DNA of 64,000 nt from contig NC_060238.1 in NCBI RefSeq assembly GCF_021155775.2, positions 26,380,470 through 26,444,469 of the forward strand. The letters are read 5' to 3'. Position numbers and translations under genes: made by a program. The notes below the pieces were generated by a model. That model ran no database searches and had not been told where the DNA came from. It saw only the letters and a list, made by a program, of their open reading frames with translations. How positions within the stretch are numbered: the first letter of the stretch is position 1; every line of letters begins with the position of its first letter. The stretch is from Neodiprion pinetum. Lineage: Eukaryota > Arthropoda > Insecta > Hymenoptera > Diprionidae. Shown here in pieces: positions 47,513-60,630 of this stretch.

Positions 47513-50500
47513 GACTTTTTATACAATAATCGCAGCTCATTAGGACTGCGCCCAATCGATTTCTCTCGCGAAATTACGTCGGAATAGGGCTAGAAAGAAT
47601 TTATTCCGGCACTTTTCAAAATTTCGAAAATTTTCGCAAAAAATGCAAAGGGGTTAGCCTTACTTTTTCTTCATTTTTCGACCAAAAATTTTGGGTCTCC
47701 GATTCGATTTGTATTACCTTTTCCTGACTAATCGGACCCTCAGGAACTCAGAAAACGCAGCGGAAAGAGCGTGGGATCAACAGGAGAGAAATGGCGAAGG
47801 AAAAAGCACCTGCTGAAAAATGTCGAAAACGCAGGTTTTCGTTTTCTGGCTGTAACTTTTTATACAATAATCGCAGCTCATTGGGACTGCGCCCAATCGA
47901 TTTCTCTCGCAAAATTACGTCGGAATAGGGCTAGGAAGAATTTATTCCGGCACTTTTCAAAATTTCGAAAATTTTCGCAAAAAATGCAAAGGGGTTAGCC
48001 TTACTTTTTCTTCATTTTTCGACCAAAAATTTTGGGTCTCCGATTCGATTTGTATTACCTTTTCCTGACTAATCGGACCCTCAGGAACTCAGAAAACGCA
48101 GCGGAAAGAGCGTGGAATCAACAGGAGAGAAATGGCGAAGGAAAAAGCACCCGCTGAAAAATGTCGAAAACACAGGTTTTCGTTTTCTGGCTGTAACTTT
48201 TTATACAATAATCGCAGCTCATTGGGACTGCGCCCAATCGATTTCTCTCGCAAAATTACGTCGGAATAGGGCTAGAAAGAATTTATTCCGGCACTTTTCA
48301 AAATTTCGAAAATTTTCGCAAAAAATGCAAAGGGGTTAGCCTTACTTTTTCTTCATTTTTCGACCAAAAATTTTGGGTCTCTGATTCGATTTGTATTACC
48401 TTCTCCTGACTCATCGGACCCTCAGGAACTCAGAAAACGCAGCGAAAAGAGCGTGGGATCAACAGGAGAGAAATGGCAAAGGAAAAAGCACCTGCTGAAA
48501 AATGTCCAAAACGCAGCTTTTCGTTTTCTGGCTGTAACTTTTTATACAATAATCGCAGCTCATTGGGACTGCGCCCAATCGATTTCTCTCGCAAAATTAC
48601 GTCGGAATAGGGCTAGAAAGAATTTATTCCGGCACTTTTCAAAATTTCGAAAATTTTCGCAAAAAATGCAAAGGGGTTAGCCTTACTTTTTCTTCATTTT
48701 TCGACCAAAAATTTTGGGTCTCTGATTCGATTTGTATTACCTTCTCCTGACTCATCGGACCCTCAGGAACTCAGAAAACGCAGCGAAAAGAGCGTGGGAT
48801 CAACAGGAGAGAAATGGCGAAGGAAAAAGCACCTGCTGAAAAATGTCGAAAACGCAGGTTTTCGTTTTCTGGCTGTAACTTTTTATACAATAATCGCAGC
48901 TCATTGGGACTGCGCCCAATCGATTTCTCTCGCGAAATTACGTCGGAATAGGGCTAGAAAGAATTTATTCCGGCACTTTTCAAAATTTCGAAAATTTTCG
49001 CAAAAAATGCAAAGGTGTTAGCCTTACTTTTTCTTCATTTTTCGACCAAAAATTTTGGGTCTCCGATTCGATTTGTATTACCTTTTCCTGACTAATCGGA
49101 CCCTCAGGAACTCAGAAAACGCAGCGGAAAGAGCGTGGGATCAACAGGAGAGAAATGGCGAAGGAAAAAGCACCTGCTGAAAAATGTCGAAAACACAGGT
49201 TTTCGTTTTCTGGCTGTAACTTTTTATACAATAATCGCAGCTCATTGGGACTGCGCCCAATCGATTTCTCTCGCAAAATTACGTCGGAATAGGGCTAGAA
49301 AGAATTTATTCCGGCACTTTCCAAAATTCCGAAAATTTTCGCAAAAAATGCAAAGGGGTTAGCCTTACTTTTTCTTCAATTTTCGACCAAAAATTTTGGG
49401 TCTCCGATTCGACTTGTATTACCTTTTCCTGACTAATCGGACCCTCAGGAACTCAGGAAACGCAGCGAAAAGAGCGTGGGATCAACAGGAGAGAAATGGC
49501 GAAGGAAAAAGCACCTGCTGAAAAATGTCGAAAACACAGGTTTTCGTTTTCTGGCTGTAACTTTTTATACAATAATCGCAGCTCATTGGGACTGCGCCCA
49601 ATCGATTTCTCTCGCAAAATTACGTCGGAATAGGGCTAGAAAGAATTTATTCCGGCACTTTCCAAAATTTCGAAAATTTTCGCAAAAAATGCAAAGGGGT
49701 TAGCCTTACTTTTTCTTCATTTTTCGACCAAAAATTTTGGGTCTCTGATTCGATTTGTATTACCTTCTCCTGACTCATCGGACCCTCAGGAACTCAGAAA
49801 ACGCAGCGAAAAGAGCGTGGGATCAACAGGAGAGAAATGGCGAAGGAAAAAGCACCTGCTGAAAAATGTCGAAAACGCAGGTTTTCGTTTTCTGGCTGTA
49901 ACTTTTTATACAATAATCGCAGCTCATTGGGACTGCGCCCAATCGATTTCTCTCGCAAAATTACGTCGGAATAGGGCTAGAAAGAATTTATTCCGGCACT
50001 TTTCAAAATTTCGAAAATTTTCGCAAAAAATGCAAAGGGGTTAGCCTTACTCTTTCTTCATTTTTCGACCAAAAATTTTGGGTCTCTGATTCGATTTGTA
50101 TTACCTTCTCCTGACTCATCGGACCCTCAGGAACTCAGAAAACGCAGCGAAAAGAGCGTGGGATCAACAGGAGAGAAATGGCGAAGGAAAAAGCACCTGC
50201 TGAAAAATGTCGAAAACGCAGGTTTTCGTTTTCTGGCTGTAACTTTTTATACAATAATCGCAGCTCATTGGGACTGCGCCCAATCGATTTCTCTCGCAAA
50301 ATTACGTCGGAATAGGGCTAGGAAGAATTTATTCCGGCACTTTTCAAAATTTCGAAAATTTTCGCAAAAAATGCAAAGGGGTTAGCCTTACTTTTTCTTC
50401 ATTTTTCGACCAAAAATTTTGGGTCTCCGATTCGATTTGTATTACCTTTTCCTGACTAATCGGACCCTCAGGAACTCAGAAAACGCAGCGGAAAGAGCGT

Positions 50501-53500
50501 GGAATCAACAGGAGAGAAATGGCGAAGGAAAAAGCACCCGCTGAAAAATGTCGAAAACACAGGTTTTCGTTTTCTGGCTGTAACTTTTTATACAATAATC
50601 GCAGCTCATTGGGACTGCGCCCAATCGATTTCTCTCGCAAAATTACGTCGGAATAGGGCTAGAAAGAATTTATTCCGGCACTTTCCAAAATTCCGAAAAT
50701 TTTCGCAAAAAATGCAAAGGGGTTAGCCTTACTTTTTCTTCAATTTTCGACCAAAAATTTTGGGTCTCCGATTCGACTTGTATTACCTTTTCCTGACTAA
50801 TCGGACCCTCAGGAACTCAGAAAACGCAGCGGAAAGAGCGTGGGATCAACAGGAGAGAAATGGCGAAGGAAAGAGCACCTGCTGAAAAATGTCGAAAACA
50901 CAGGTTTTCGTTTTCTGGCTGTAACTTTTTATACAATAATCGCAGCTCATTGGGACTGCGCCCAATCGATTTCTCTCGCAAAATTACGTCGGAATAGGGC
51001 TAGAAAGAATTTATTCCGGCACTTTTCAAAATTTCGAAAATTTTCGCAAAAAATGCAAAGGGGTTAGCCTTACTTTTTCTTCATTTTTCGACCAAAAATT
51101 TTGGGTCTCTGATTCGATTTGTATTACCTTCTCCTGACTCATCGGACCCTCAGGAACTCAGAAAACGCAGCGAAAAGAGCGTGGGATCAACAGGAGAGAA
51201 ATGGCAAAGGAAAAAGCACCTGCTGAAAAATGTCCAAAACGCAGCTTTTCGTTTTCTGGCTGTAACTTTTTATACAATAATCGCAGCTCATTGGGACTGC
51301 GCCCAATCGATTTCTCTCGCAAAATTACGTCGGAATAGGGCTAGAAAGAATTTATTCCGGCACTTTTCAAAATTTCGAAAATTTTCGCAAAAAATGCAAA
51401 GGGGTTAGCCTTACTTTTTCTTCATTTTTCGACCAAAAATTTTGGGTCTCCGATTCGATTTGTATTACCTTTTCCTGACTAATCGGACCCTCAGGAACTC
51501 AGAAAACGCAGCGGAAAGAGCGTGGGATCAACAGGAGAGAAATGGCGAAGGAAAAAGCACCTGCTGAAAAATGTCGAAAACACAGGTTTTCGTTTTCTGG
51601 CTGTAACTTTTTATACAATAATCGCAGCTCATTGGGACTGCGCCCAATCGATTTCTCTCGCAAAATTACGTCGGAATAGGGCTAGAAAGAATTTATTCCG
51701 GCACTTTCCAAAATTCCGAAAATTTTCGCAAAAAATGCAAAGGGGTTAGCCTTACTTTTTCTTCAATTTTCGACCAAAAATTTTGGGTCTCCGATTCGAC
51801 TTGTATTACCTTTTCCTGACTAATCGGACCCTCAGGAACTCAGGAAACGCAGCGAAAAGAGCGTGGGATCAACAGGAGAGAAATGGCGAAGGAAAAAGCA
51901 CCTGCTGAAAAATGTCAAAAACACAGGTTTTCGTTTTCTGGCTGTAACTTTTTATACAATAATCGCAGCTCATTGGGACTGCGCCCAATCGATTTCTCTC
52001 GCAAAATTACGTCGGAATAGGGCTAGAAAGAATTTATTCCGGCACTTTTCAAAATTCCGAAAATTTTCGCAAAAAATGCAAAGGGGTTAGCATTACTTTT
52101 TCTTCATTTTTCGACCAAAAATTTTGGGTCTCCGATTCGATTTGTTTTACCTTCTCCTGACTAATTGGACCCTCAGGAACTCAGAAAACGCAGCGAAAAG
52201 AGCGTGGGATCAACAGGAGAGAAATGGCGAAGGAAAAAGCACCTGCTGAAAAATGTCGAAAACACAGGTTTTCGTTTTCTGGCTGTAACTTTTTATACAA
52301 TAATCGCAGCTCATTGGGACTGCGCCCAATCGATTTCTCTCGCAAAATTACGTCGGAATAGGGCTAGAAAGAATTTATTCCGGCACTTTTCAAAATTTCG
52401 AAAATTTTCGCAAAAAATGCAAAGGGGTTAGCCTTACTTTTTCTTCATTTTTCGACCAAAAATTTTGGGTCTCTGATTCGATTTGTATTACCTTCTCCTG
52501 ACTCATCGGACCCTCAGGAACTCAGAAAACGCAGCGAAAAGAGCGTGGGATCAACAGGAGAGAAATGGCGAAGGAAAAAGCACCTGCTGAAAAATGTCGA
52601 AAACGCAGGTTTTCGTTTTCTGGCTGTAACTTTTTATACAATAATCGCAGCTCATTGGGACTGCGCCCAATCGATTTCTCTCGCAAAATTACGTCGGAAT
52701 AGGGCTAGAAAGAATTTATTCCGGCACTTTTCAAAATTTCGAAAATTTTCGCAAAAAATGCAAAGGGGTTAGCCTTACTCTTTCTTCATTTTTCGACCAA
52801 AAATTTTGGGTCTCTGATTCGATTTGTATTACCTTCTCCTGACTCATCGGACCCTCAGGAACTCAGAAAACGCAGCGAAAAGAGCGTGGGATCAACAGGA
52901 GAGAAATGGCGAAGGAAAAAGCACCTGCTGAAAAATGTCGAAAACGCAGGTTTTCGTTTTCTGGCTGTAACTTTTGATACAATAATCGCAGCTCATTGGG
53001 ACTGCGCCCAATCGATTTCTCTCGCAAAATTACGTCGGAATAGGGCTAGAAAGAATTTATTCCGGCACTTTTCAAAATTTCGAAAATTTTCGCAAAAAAT
53101 GCAAAGGGGTTAGCCTTACTTTTTCTTCATTTTTCGACCAAAAATTTTGGGTCTCCGATTCGATTTGTATTACCTTTTCCTGACTAATCGGACCCTCAGG
53201 AACTCAGAAAACGCAGCGGAAAGAGCGTGGGATCAACAGGAGAGAAATGGCGAAGGAAAAAGCACCTGCTGAAAAATGTCGAAAACACAGGTTTTCGTTT
53301 TCTGGCTGTAACTTTTCATACAATAATCGCAGCTCATTGGGACTGCGCCCAATCGATTTCTCTCGCAAAATTACGTCGGAATAGGGCTAGGAAGAATTTA
53401 TTCCGGCACTTTCCAAAATTCCGAAAATTTTCGCAAAAAATGCAAAGGGGTTAGCCTTACTTTTTCTTCAATTTTCGACCAAAAATTTTGGGTCTCCGAT

Positions 53501-56500
53501 TCGACTTGTATTACCTTTTCCTGACTAATCGGACCCTCAGAAACTCAGAAAACGCAGCGGAAAGAGCGTGGGATCAACAGGAGAGAAATGGCGAAGGAAA
53601 GAGCACCTGCTGAAAAATGTCGAAAACACAGGTTTTCGTTTTCTGGCTGTAACTTTTTATACAATAATCGCAGCTCATTGGGACTGCGCCCAATCGATTT
53701 CTCTCGCAAAATTACGTCGGAATAGGGCTAGAAAGAATTTATTCCGGCACTTTTCAAAATTCCGAAAATTTTCGCAAAAAATGCAAAGGGGTTAGCCTTA
53801 CTTTTTCTTCATTTTTCGACCAAAAATTTTGGGTCTCCGATTCGATTTGTTTTACCTTCTCCTGACTAATTGGACCCTCAGGAACTCAGAAAACGCAGCG
53901 AAAAGAGCGTGGGATCAACAGGAGAGAAATGGCGAAGGAAAAAGCACCTGCTGAAAAATGTCGAAAACACAGGTTTTCGTTTTCTGGCTGTAACTTTTTA
54001 TACAATAATCGCAGCTCATTGGGACTGCGCCCAATCGATTTCTCTCGCAAAATTACGTCGGAATAGGGCTAGAAAGAATTTATTCCGGCACTTTTCAAAA
54101 TTTCGAAAATTTTCGCAAAAAATGCAAAGGGGTTAGCCTTACTTTTTCTTCATTTTTCGACCAAAAATTTTGGGTCTCTGATTCAATTTGTATTACCTTC
54201 TCCTGACTCATCGGACCCTCAGGAACTCAGAAAACGCAGCGAAAAGAGCGTGGGATCAACAGGAGAGAAATGGCGAAGGAAAAAGCACCTGCTGAAAAAT
54301 GTCGAAAACGCAGGTTTTCGTTTTCTGGCTGTAACTTTTTATACAATAATCGCAGCTCATTGGGACTGCGCCCAATCGATTTCTCTCGCAAAATTACGTC
54401 GGAATAGGGCTAGAAAGAATTTATTCCGGCACTTTTCAAAATTTCGAAAATTTTCGCAAAAAATGCAAAGGGGTTAGCCTTACTCTTTCTTCATTTTTCG
54501 ACCAAAAATTTTGGGTCTCTGATTCGATTTGTATTACCTTCTCCTGACTCATCGGACCCTCAGGAACTCAGAAAACGCAGCGAAAAGAGCGTGGGATCAA
54601 CAGGAGAGAAATGGCGAAGGAAAAAGCACCTGCTGAAAAATGTCGAAAACGCAGGTTTTCGTTTTCTGGCTGTAACTTTTTATACAATAATCGCAGCTCA
54701 TTGGGACTGCGCCCAATCGATTTCTCTCGCAAAATTACGTCGGAATAGGGCTAGAAAGAATTTATTCCGGCACTTTTCAAAATTTCGAAAATTTTCGCAA
54801 AAAATGCAAAGGGGTTAGCCTTACTCTTTCTTCATTTTTCGACCAAAAATTTTGGGTCTCTGATTCGATTTGTATTACCTTCTCCTGACTAATCGGACCC
54901 TCAGGAACTCAGAAAACGCAGCGAAAAGAGCGTGGGATCAACAGGAGAGAAATGGCAAAGGAAAAAGCACCTGCTGAAAAATGTCCAAAACGCAGCTTTT
55001 CGTTTTCTGGCTGTAACTTTTTATACAATAATCGCAGCTCATTGGGACTGCGCCCAATCGATTTCTCTCGCAAAATTACGTCGGAATAGGGCTAGAAAGA
55101 ATTTATTCCAGCACTTTTCAAAATTTCGAAAATTTTCGCAAAAAATGCAAAGGGGTTAGCCTTACTTTTTCTTCATTTTTCGACCAAAAATTTTGGGTCT
55201 CCGATTCGATTTGTATTACCTTTTCCTGACTAATCGGACCCTCAGGAACTCAGAAAACGCAGCGGAAAGAGCGTGGGATCAACAGGAGAGAAATGGCGAA
55301 GGAAAAAGCACCTGCTGAAAAATGTCGAAAACACAGGTTTTCGTTTTCTGGCTGTAACTTTTTATACAATAATCGCAGCTCATTGGGACTGCGCCCAATC
55401 GATTTCTCTCGCAAAATTACGTCGGAATAGGGCTAGAAAGAATTTATTCCGGCACTTTTCAAAATTTCGAAAATTTTCGCAAAAAATGCAAAGGGGTTAG
55501 CCTTACTTTTTCTTCATTTGTCGACCAAAAATTTTGGGTCTCCGATTCGATTTGTATTACATTTTCCTGACTAATCGGACCCTCAGGAACTCAGAAAACG
55601 CAGCGGAAAGAGCGTGGGATCAACAGGAGAGAAATGGCGAAGGAAAAAGCACCTGCTGAAAAATGTCGAAAACACAGGTTTTCGTTTTCTGGCTGCAACT
55701 TTTTATACAATAATCGCAGCTCATTGGGACTGCGCCCAATCGATTTCTCTCGCAAAATTACGTCGGAATAGGGCTAGAAAGAATTTATTCCGGCACTTTT
55801 CAAAATTCCGAAAATTTTCGCAAAAAATGCAAAGGGGTTAGCCTTACTTTTTCTTCATTTTTCGACCAAAAATTTTGGGTCTCCGATTCGATTTGTATTA
55901 CCTTTTCCTGACTAATCGGACCCTCAGGAACTCAGAATACGCAGCGAAAAGAGCGTGGGATCAACAGGAGAGAAATGGCGAAGGAAAAAGCACCTGCTGA
56001 AAAATGTCAAAAACACAGGTTTTCGTTTTCTGGCTGTAACTTTTTATACAATAATCGCAGCTCATTGGGACTGCGCCCAATCGATTTCTCTCGCAAAATT
56101 ACGTCGGAATAGGGCTAGAAAGAATTTATTCCGGCACTTTTCAAAATTTCGAAAATTTTCGCAAAAAATGCAAAGGGGTTAGCCTTACTTTTTCTTCATT
56201 TTTCGACCAAAAATTTTGGGTCTCCGATTCGATTTGTATTACCTTCTCCTGACTAATTGGACCTTCAGGAACTCAGAAAACGCAGCGAAAAGAGCGTGGG
56301 ATCAACAGGAGAGAAATGGCGAAGGAAGAAGCACCTGCTGAAAAATGTCGAAAACACAGGTTTTCGTTTTCTGGCTGTAACTTTTTATACAATAATCGCA
56401 GCTCATTGGGACTGCGCCCAATCGATTTCTCTCGCAAAATTACGTCGGAATAGGGCTAGGAAGAATTTATTCCGGCACTTTTCAAAATTTCGAAAATTTT

Positions 56501-59500
56501 CGCAAAAAATGCAAAGGGGTTAGCCTTACTTTTTCTTCATTTTTCGACCAAAAATTTTGGGTCTCTGATTCGATTTGTATTACCTTCTCCTGACTCATCG
56601 GACCCTCAGGAACTCAGAAAACGCAGCGAAAAGAGCGTGGGATCAACAGGAGAGAAATGGCGAAGGAAAAAGCACCTGCTGAAAAATGTCGAAAACGCAG
56701 GTTTTCGTTTTCTGGCTGTAACTTTTTATACAATAATCGCAGCTCATTGGGACTGCGCCCAATCGATTTCTCTCGCAAAATTACGTCGGAATAGGGCTAG
56801 AAAGAATTTATTCCGGCACTTTTCAAAATTTCGAAAATTTTCGCAAAAAATGCAAAGGGGTTAGCCTTACTCTTTCTTCATTTTTCGACCAAAAATTTTG
56901 GGTCTCTGATTCGATTTGTATTACCTTCTCCTGACTCATCGGACCCTCAGGAACTCAGAAAACGCAGCGAAAAGAGCGTGGGATCAACAGGAGAGAAATG
57001 GCGAAGGAAAAAGCACCTGCTGAAAAATGTCGAAAACGCAGGTTTTCGTTTTCTGGCTGTAACTTTTGATACAATAATCGCAGCTCATTGGGACTGCGCC
57101 CAATCGATTTCTCTCGCAAAATTACGTCGGAATAGGGCTAGAAAGAATTTATTCCGGCACTTTTCAAAATTTCGAAAATTTTCGCAAAAAATGCAAAGGG
57201 GTTAGCCTTACTTTTTCTTCATTTTTCGACCAAAAATTTTGGGTCTCCGATTCGATTTGTATTACCTTTTCCTGACTAATCGGACCCTCAGGAACTCAGA
57301 AAACGCAGCGGAAAGAGCGTGGGATCAACAGGAGAGAAATGGCGAAGGAAAAAGCACCTGCTGAAAAATGTCGAAAACACAGGTTTTCGTTTTCTGGCTG
57401 TAACTTTTCATACAATAATCGCAGCTCATTGGGACTGCGCCCAATCGATTTCTCTCGCAAAATTACGTCGGAATAGGGCTAGGAAGAATTTATTCCGGCA
57501 CTTTCCAAAATTCCGAAAATTTTCGCAAAAAATGCAAAGGGGTTAGCCTTACTCTTTCTTCATTTTTCGACCAAAAATTTTGGGTCTCTGATTCGATTTG
57601 TATTACCTTCTCCTGACTAATCGGACCCTCAGGAACTCAGAAAACGCAGCGAAAAGAGCGTGGGATCAACAGGAGAGAAATGGCAAAGGAAAAAGCACCT
57701 GCTGAAAAATGTCCAAAACGCAGCTTTTCGTTTTCTGGCTGTAACTTTTTATACAATAATCGCAGCTCATTGGGACTGCGCCCAATCGATTTCTCTCGCA
57801 AAATTACGTCGGAATAGGGCTAGAAAGAATTTATTCCAGCACTTTTCAAAATTTCGAAAATTTTCGCAAAAAATGCAAAGGGGTTAGCCTTACTTTTTCT
57901 TCATTTTTCGACCAAAAATTTTGGGTCTCCGATTCGATTTGTATTACCTTTTCCTGACTAATCGGACCCTCAGGAACTCAGAAAACGCAGCGGAAAGAGC
58001 GTGGGATCAACAGGAGAGAAATGGCGAAGGAAAAAGCACCTGCTGAAAAATGTCGAAAACACAGGTTTTCGTTTTCTGGCTGTAACTTTTTATACAATAA
58101 TCGCAGCTCATTGGGACTGCGCCCAATCGATTTCTCTCGCAAAATTACGTCGGAATAGGGCTAGAAAGAATTTATTCCGGCACTTTTCAAAATTTCGAAA
58201 ATTTTCGCAAAAAATGCAAAGGGGTTAGCCTTACTTTTTCTTCATTTGTCGACCAAAAATTTTGGGTCTCCGATTCGATTTGTATTACATTTTCCTGACT
58301 AATCGGACCCTCAGGAACTCAGAAAACGCAGCGGAAAGAGCGTGGGATCAACAGGAGAGAAATGGCGAAGGAAAAAGCACCTGCTGAAAAATGTCGAAAA
58401 CACAGGTTTTCGTTTTCTGGCTGCAACTTTTTATACAATAATCGCAGCTCATTGGGACTGCGCCCAATCGATTTCTCTCGCAAAATTACGTCGGAATAGG
58501 GCTAGAAAGAATTTATTCCGGCACTTTTCAAAATTCCGAAAATTTTCGCAAAAAATGCAAAGGGGTTAGCCTTACTTTTTCTTCATTTTTCGACCAAAAA
58601 TTTTGGGTCTCCGATTCGATTTGTATTACCTTTTCCTGACTAATCGGACCCTCAGGAACTCAGAATACGCAGCGAAAAGAGCGTGGGATCAACAGGAGAG
58701 AAATGGCGAAGGAAAAAGCACCTGCTGAAAAATGTCAAAAACACAGGTTTTCGTTTTCTGGCTGTAACTTTTTATACAATAATCGCAGCTCATTGGGACT
58801 GCGCCCAATCGATTTCTCTCGCAAAATTACGTCGGAATAGGGCTAGAAAGAATTTATTCCAGCACTTTTCAAAATTTCGAAAATTTTCGCAAAAAATGCA
58901 AAGGGGTTAGCCTTACTTTTTCTTCATTTTTCGACCAAAAATTTTGGGTCTCCGATTCGATTTGTATTACCTTTTCCTGACTAATCGGACCCTCAGGAAC
59001 TCAGAAAACGCAGCGGAAAGAGCGTGGGATCAACAGGAGAGAAATGGCGAAGGAAAAAGCACCTGCTGAAAAATGTCGAAAACACAGGTTTTCGTTTTCT
59101 GGCTGTAACTTTTTATACAATAATCGCAGCTCATTGGGACTGCGCCCAATCGATTTCTCTCGCAAAATTACGTCGGAATAGGGCTAGAAAGAATTTATTC
59201 CGGCACTTTTCAAAATTTCGAAAATTTTCGCAAAAAATGCAAAGGGGTTAGCCTTACTTTTTCTTCATTTGTCGACCAAAAATTTTGGGTCTCCGATTCG
59301 ATTTGTATTACATTTTCCTGACTAATCGGACCCTCAGGAACTCAGAAAACGCAGCGGAAAGAGCGTGGGATCAACAGGAGAGAAATGGCGAAGGAAAAAG
59401 CACCTGCTGAAAAATGTCGAAAACACAGGTTTTCGTTTTCTGGCTGCAACTTTTTATACAATAATCGCAGCTCATTGGGACTGCGCCCAATCGATTTCTC

Positions 59501-60630
59501 TCGCAAAATTACGTCGGAATAGGGCTAGAAAGAATTTATTCCGGCACTTTTCAAAATTCCGAAAATTTTCGCAAAAAATGCAAAGGGGTTAGCCTTACTT
59601 TTTCTTCATTTTTCGACCAAAAATTTTGGGTCTCCGATTCGATTTGTATTACCTTTTCCTGACTAATCGGACCCTCAGGAACTCAGAATACGCAGCGAAA
59701 AGAGCGTGGGATCAACAGGAGAGAAATGGCGAAGGAAAAAGCACCTGCTGAAAAATGTCAAAAACACAGGTTTTCGTTTTCTGGCTGTAACTTTTTATAC
59801 AATAATCGCAGCTCATTGGGACTGCGCCCAATCGATTTCTCTCGCAAAATTACGTCGGAATAGGGCTAGAAAGAATTTATTCCGGCACTTTTCAAAATTT
59901 CGAAAATTTTCGCAAAAAATGCAAAGGGGTTAGCCTTACTTTTTCTTCATTTTTCGACCAAAAATTTTGGGTCTCCGATTCGATTTGTATTACCTTCTCC
60001 TGACTAATTGGACCTTCAGGAACTCAGAAAACGCAGCGAAAAGAGCGTGGGATCAACAGGAGAGAAATGGCGAAGGAAGAAGCACCTGCTGAAAAATGTC
60101 GAAAACACAGGTTTTCGTTTTCTGGCTGTAACTTTTTATACAATAATCGCAGCTCATTGGGACTGCGCCCAATCGATTTCTCTCGCAAAATTACGTCGGA
60201 ATAGGGCTAGGAAGAATTTATTCCGGCACTTTTCAAAATTTCGAAAATTTTCGCAAAAAATGCAAAGGGGTTAGCCTTACTTTTTCTTCATTTTTCGACC
60301 AAAAATTTTGGGTCTCTGATTCGATTTGTATTACCCTCTCCTGACTCATCGGACCCTCAGGAACTCAGAAAACGCAGCGAAAAGAGCGTGGGATCAACAG
60401 GAGAGAAATGGCGAAGGAAAAAGCACCTGCTGAAAAATTTCGAAAACACAGGTTTTCGTTTTCTGGCTGTAACTTTCTATACAATAATCGCAGCTCATTG
60501 GGACTGCGCCCAATCGATTTTTCTCGCAAAATTACGTCGGATCAGTGCCACAATTAATTCGTTCCAGCACTCTTCAACATCGCGAAAATTTTTGCCAATA
60601 ATATAAAGGGGTTAGCCCTACTCCTTTTGA
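47513..60630. repeat. Satellite array, 341-bp unit, about 38.5 copies
   Basis: The same sequence recurs every 341 bases. For example, CTTTTTATACAATAATCGCA starts at 47515 and 47856, and a one-base variant of it is at 60473, exactly 38 periods on. Copies differ by a few scattered substitutions and almost no indels. Each unit has a short inverted repeat, ATTGGG-actgcg-CCCAAT, and a near-palindrome CCAAAAATTTTGG. The last half unit (60536-60630) is clearly diverged, as expected at an array edge. Each copy contains a 75-codon open frame, but it starts with GTG and the copies differ mostly at amino-acid-changing sites, so I do not call it a gene. Confidence 0.97.

Noticed and set aside
47771..60606. 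A 75-codon (sometimes 88-codon) open frame in every satellite unit
   Set aside because: The frame starts with GTG or TTG, not ATG. The unit length (341) is not a multiple of three, copies differ mainly at amino-acid-changing sites, and no domain is visible. It is open simply because the repeats are so alike.
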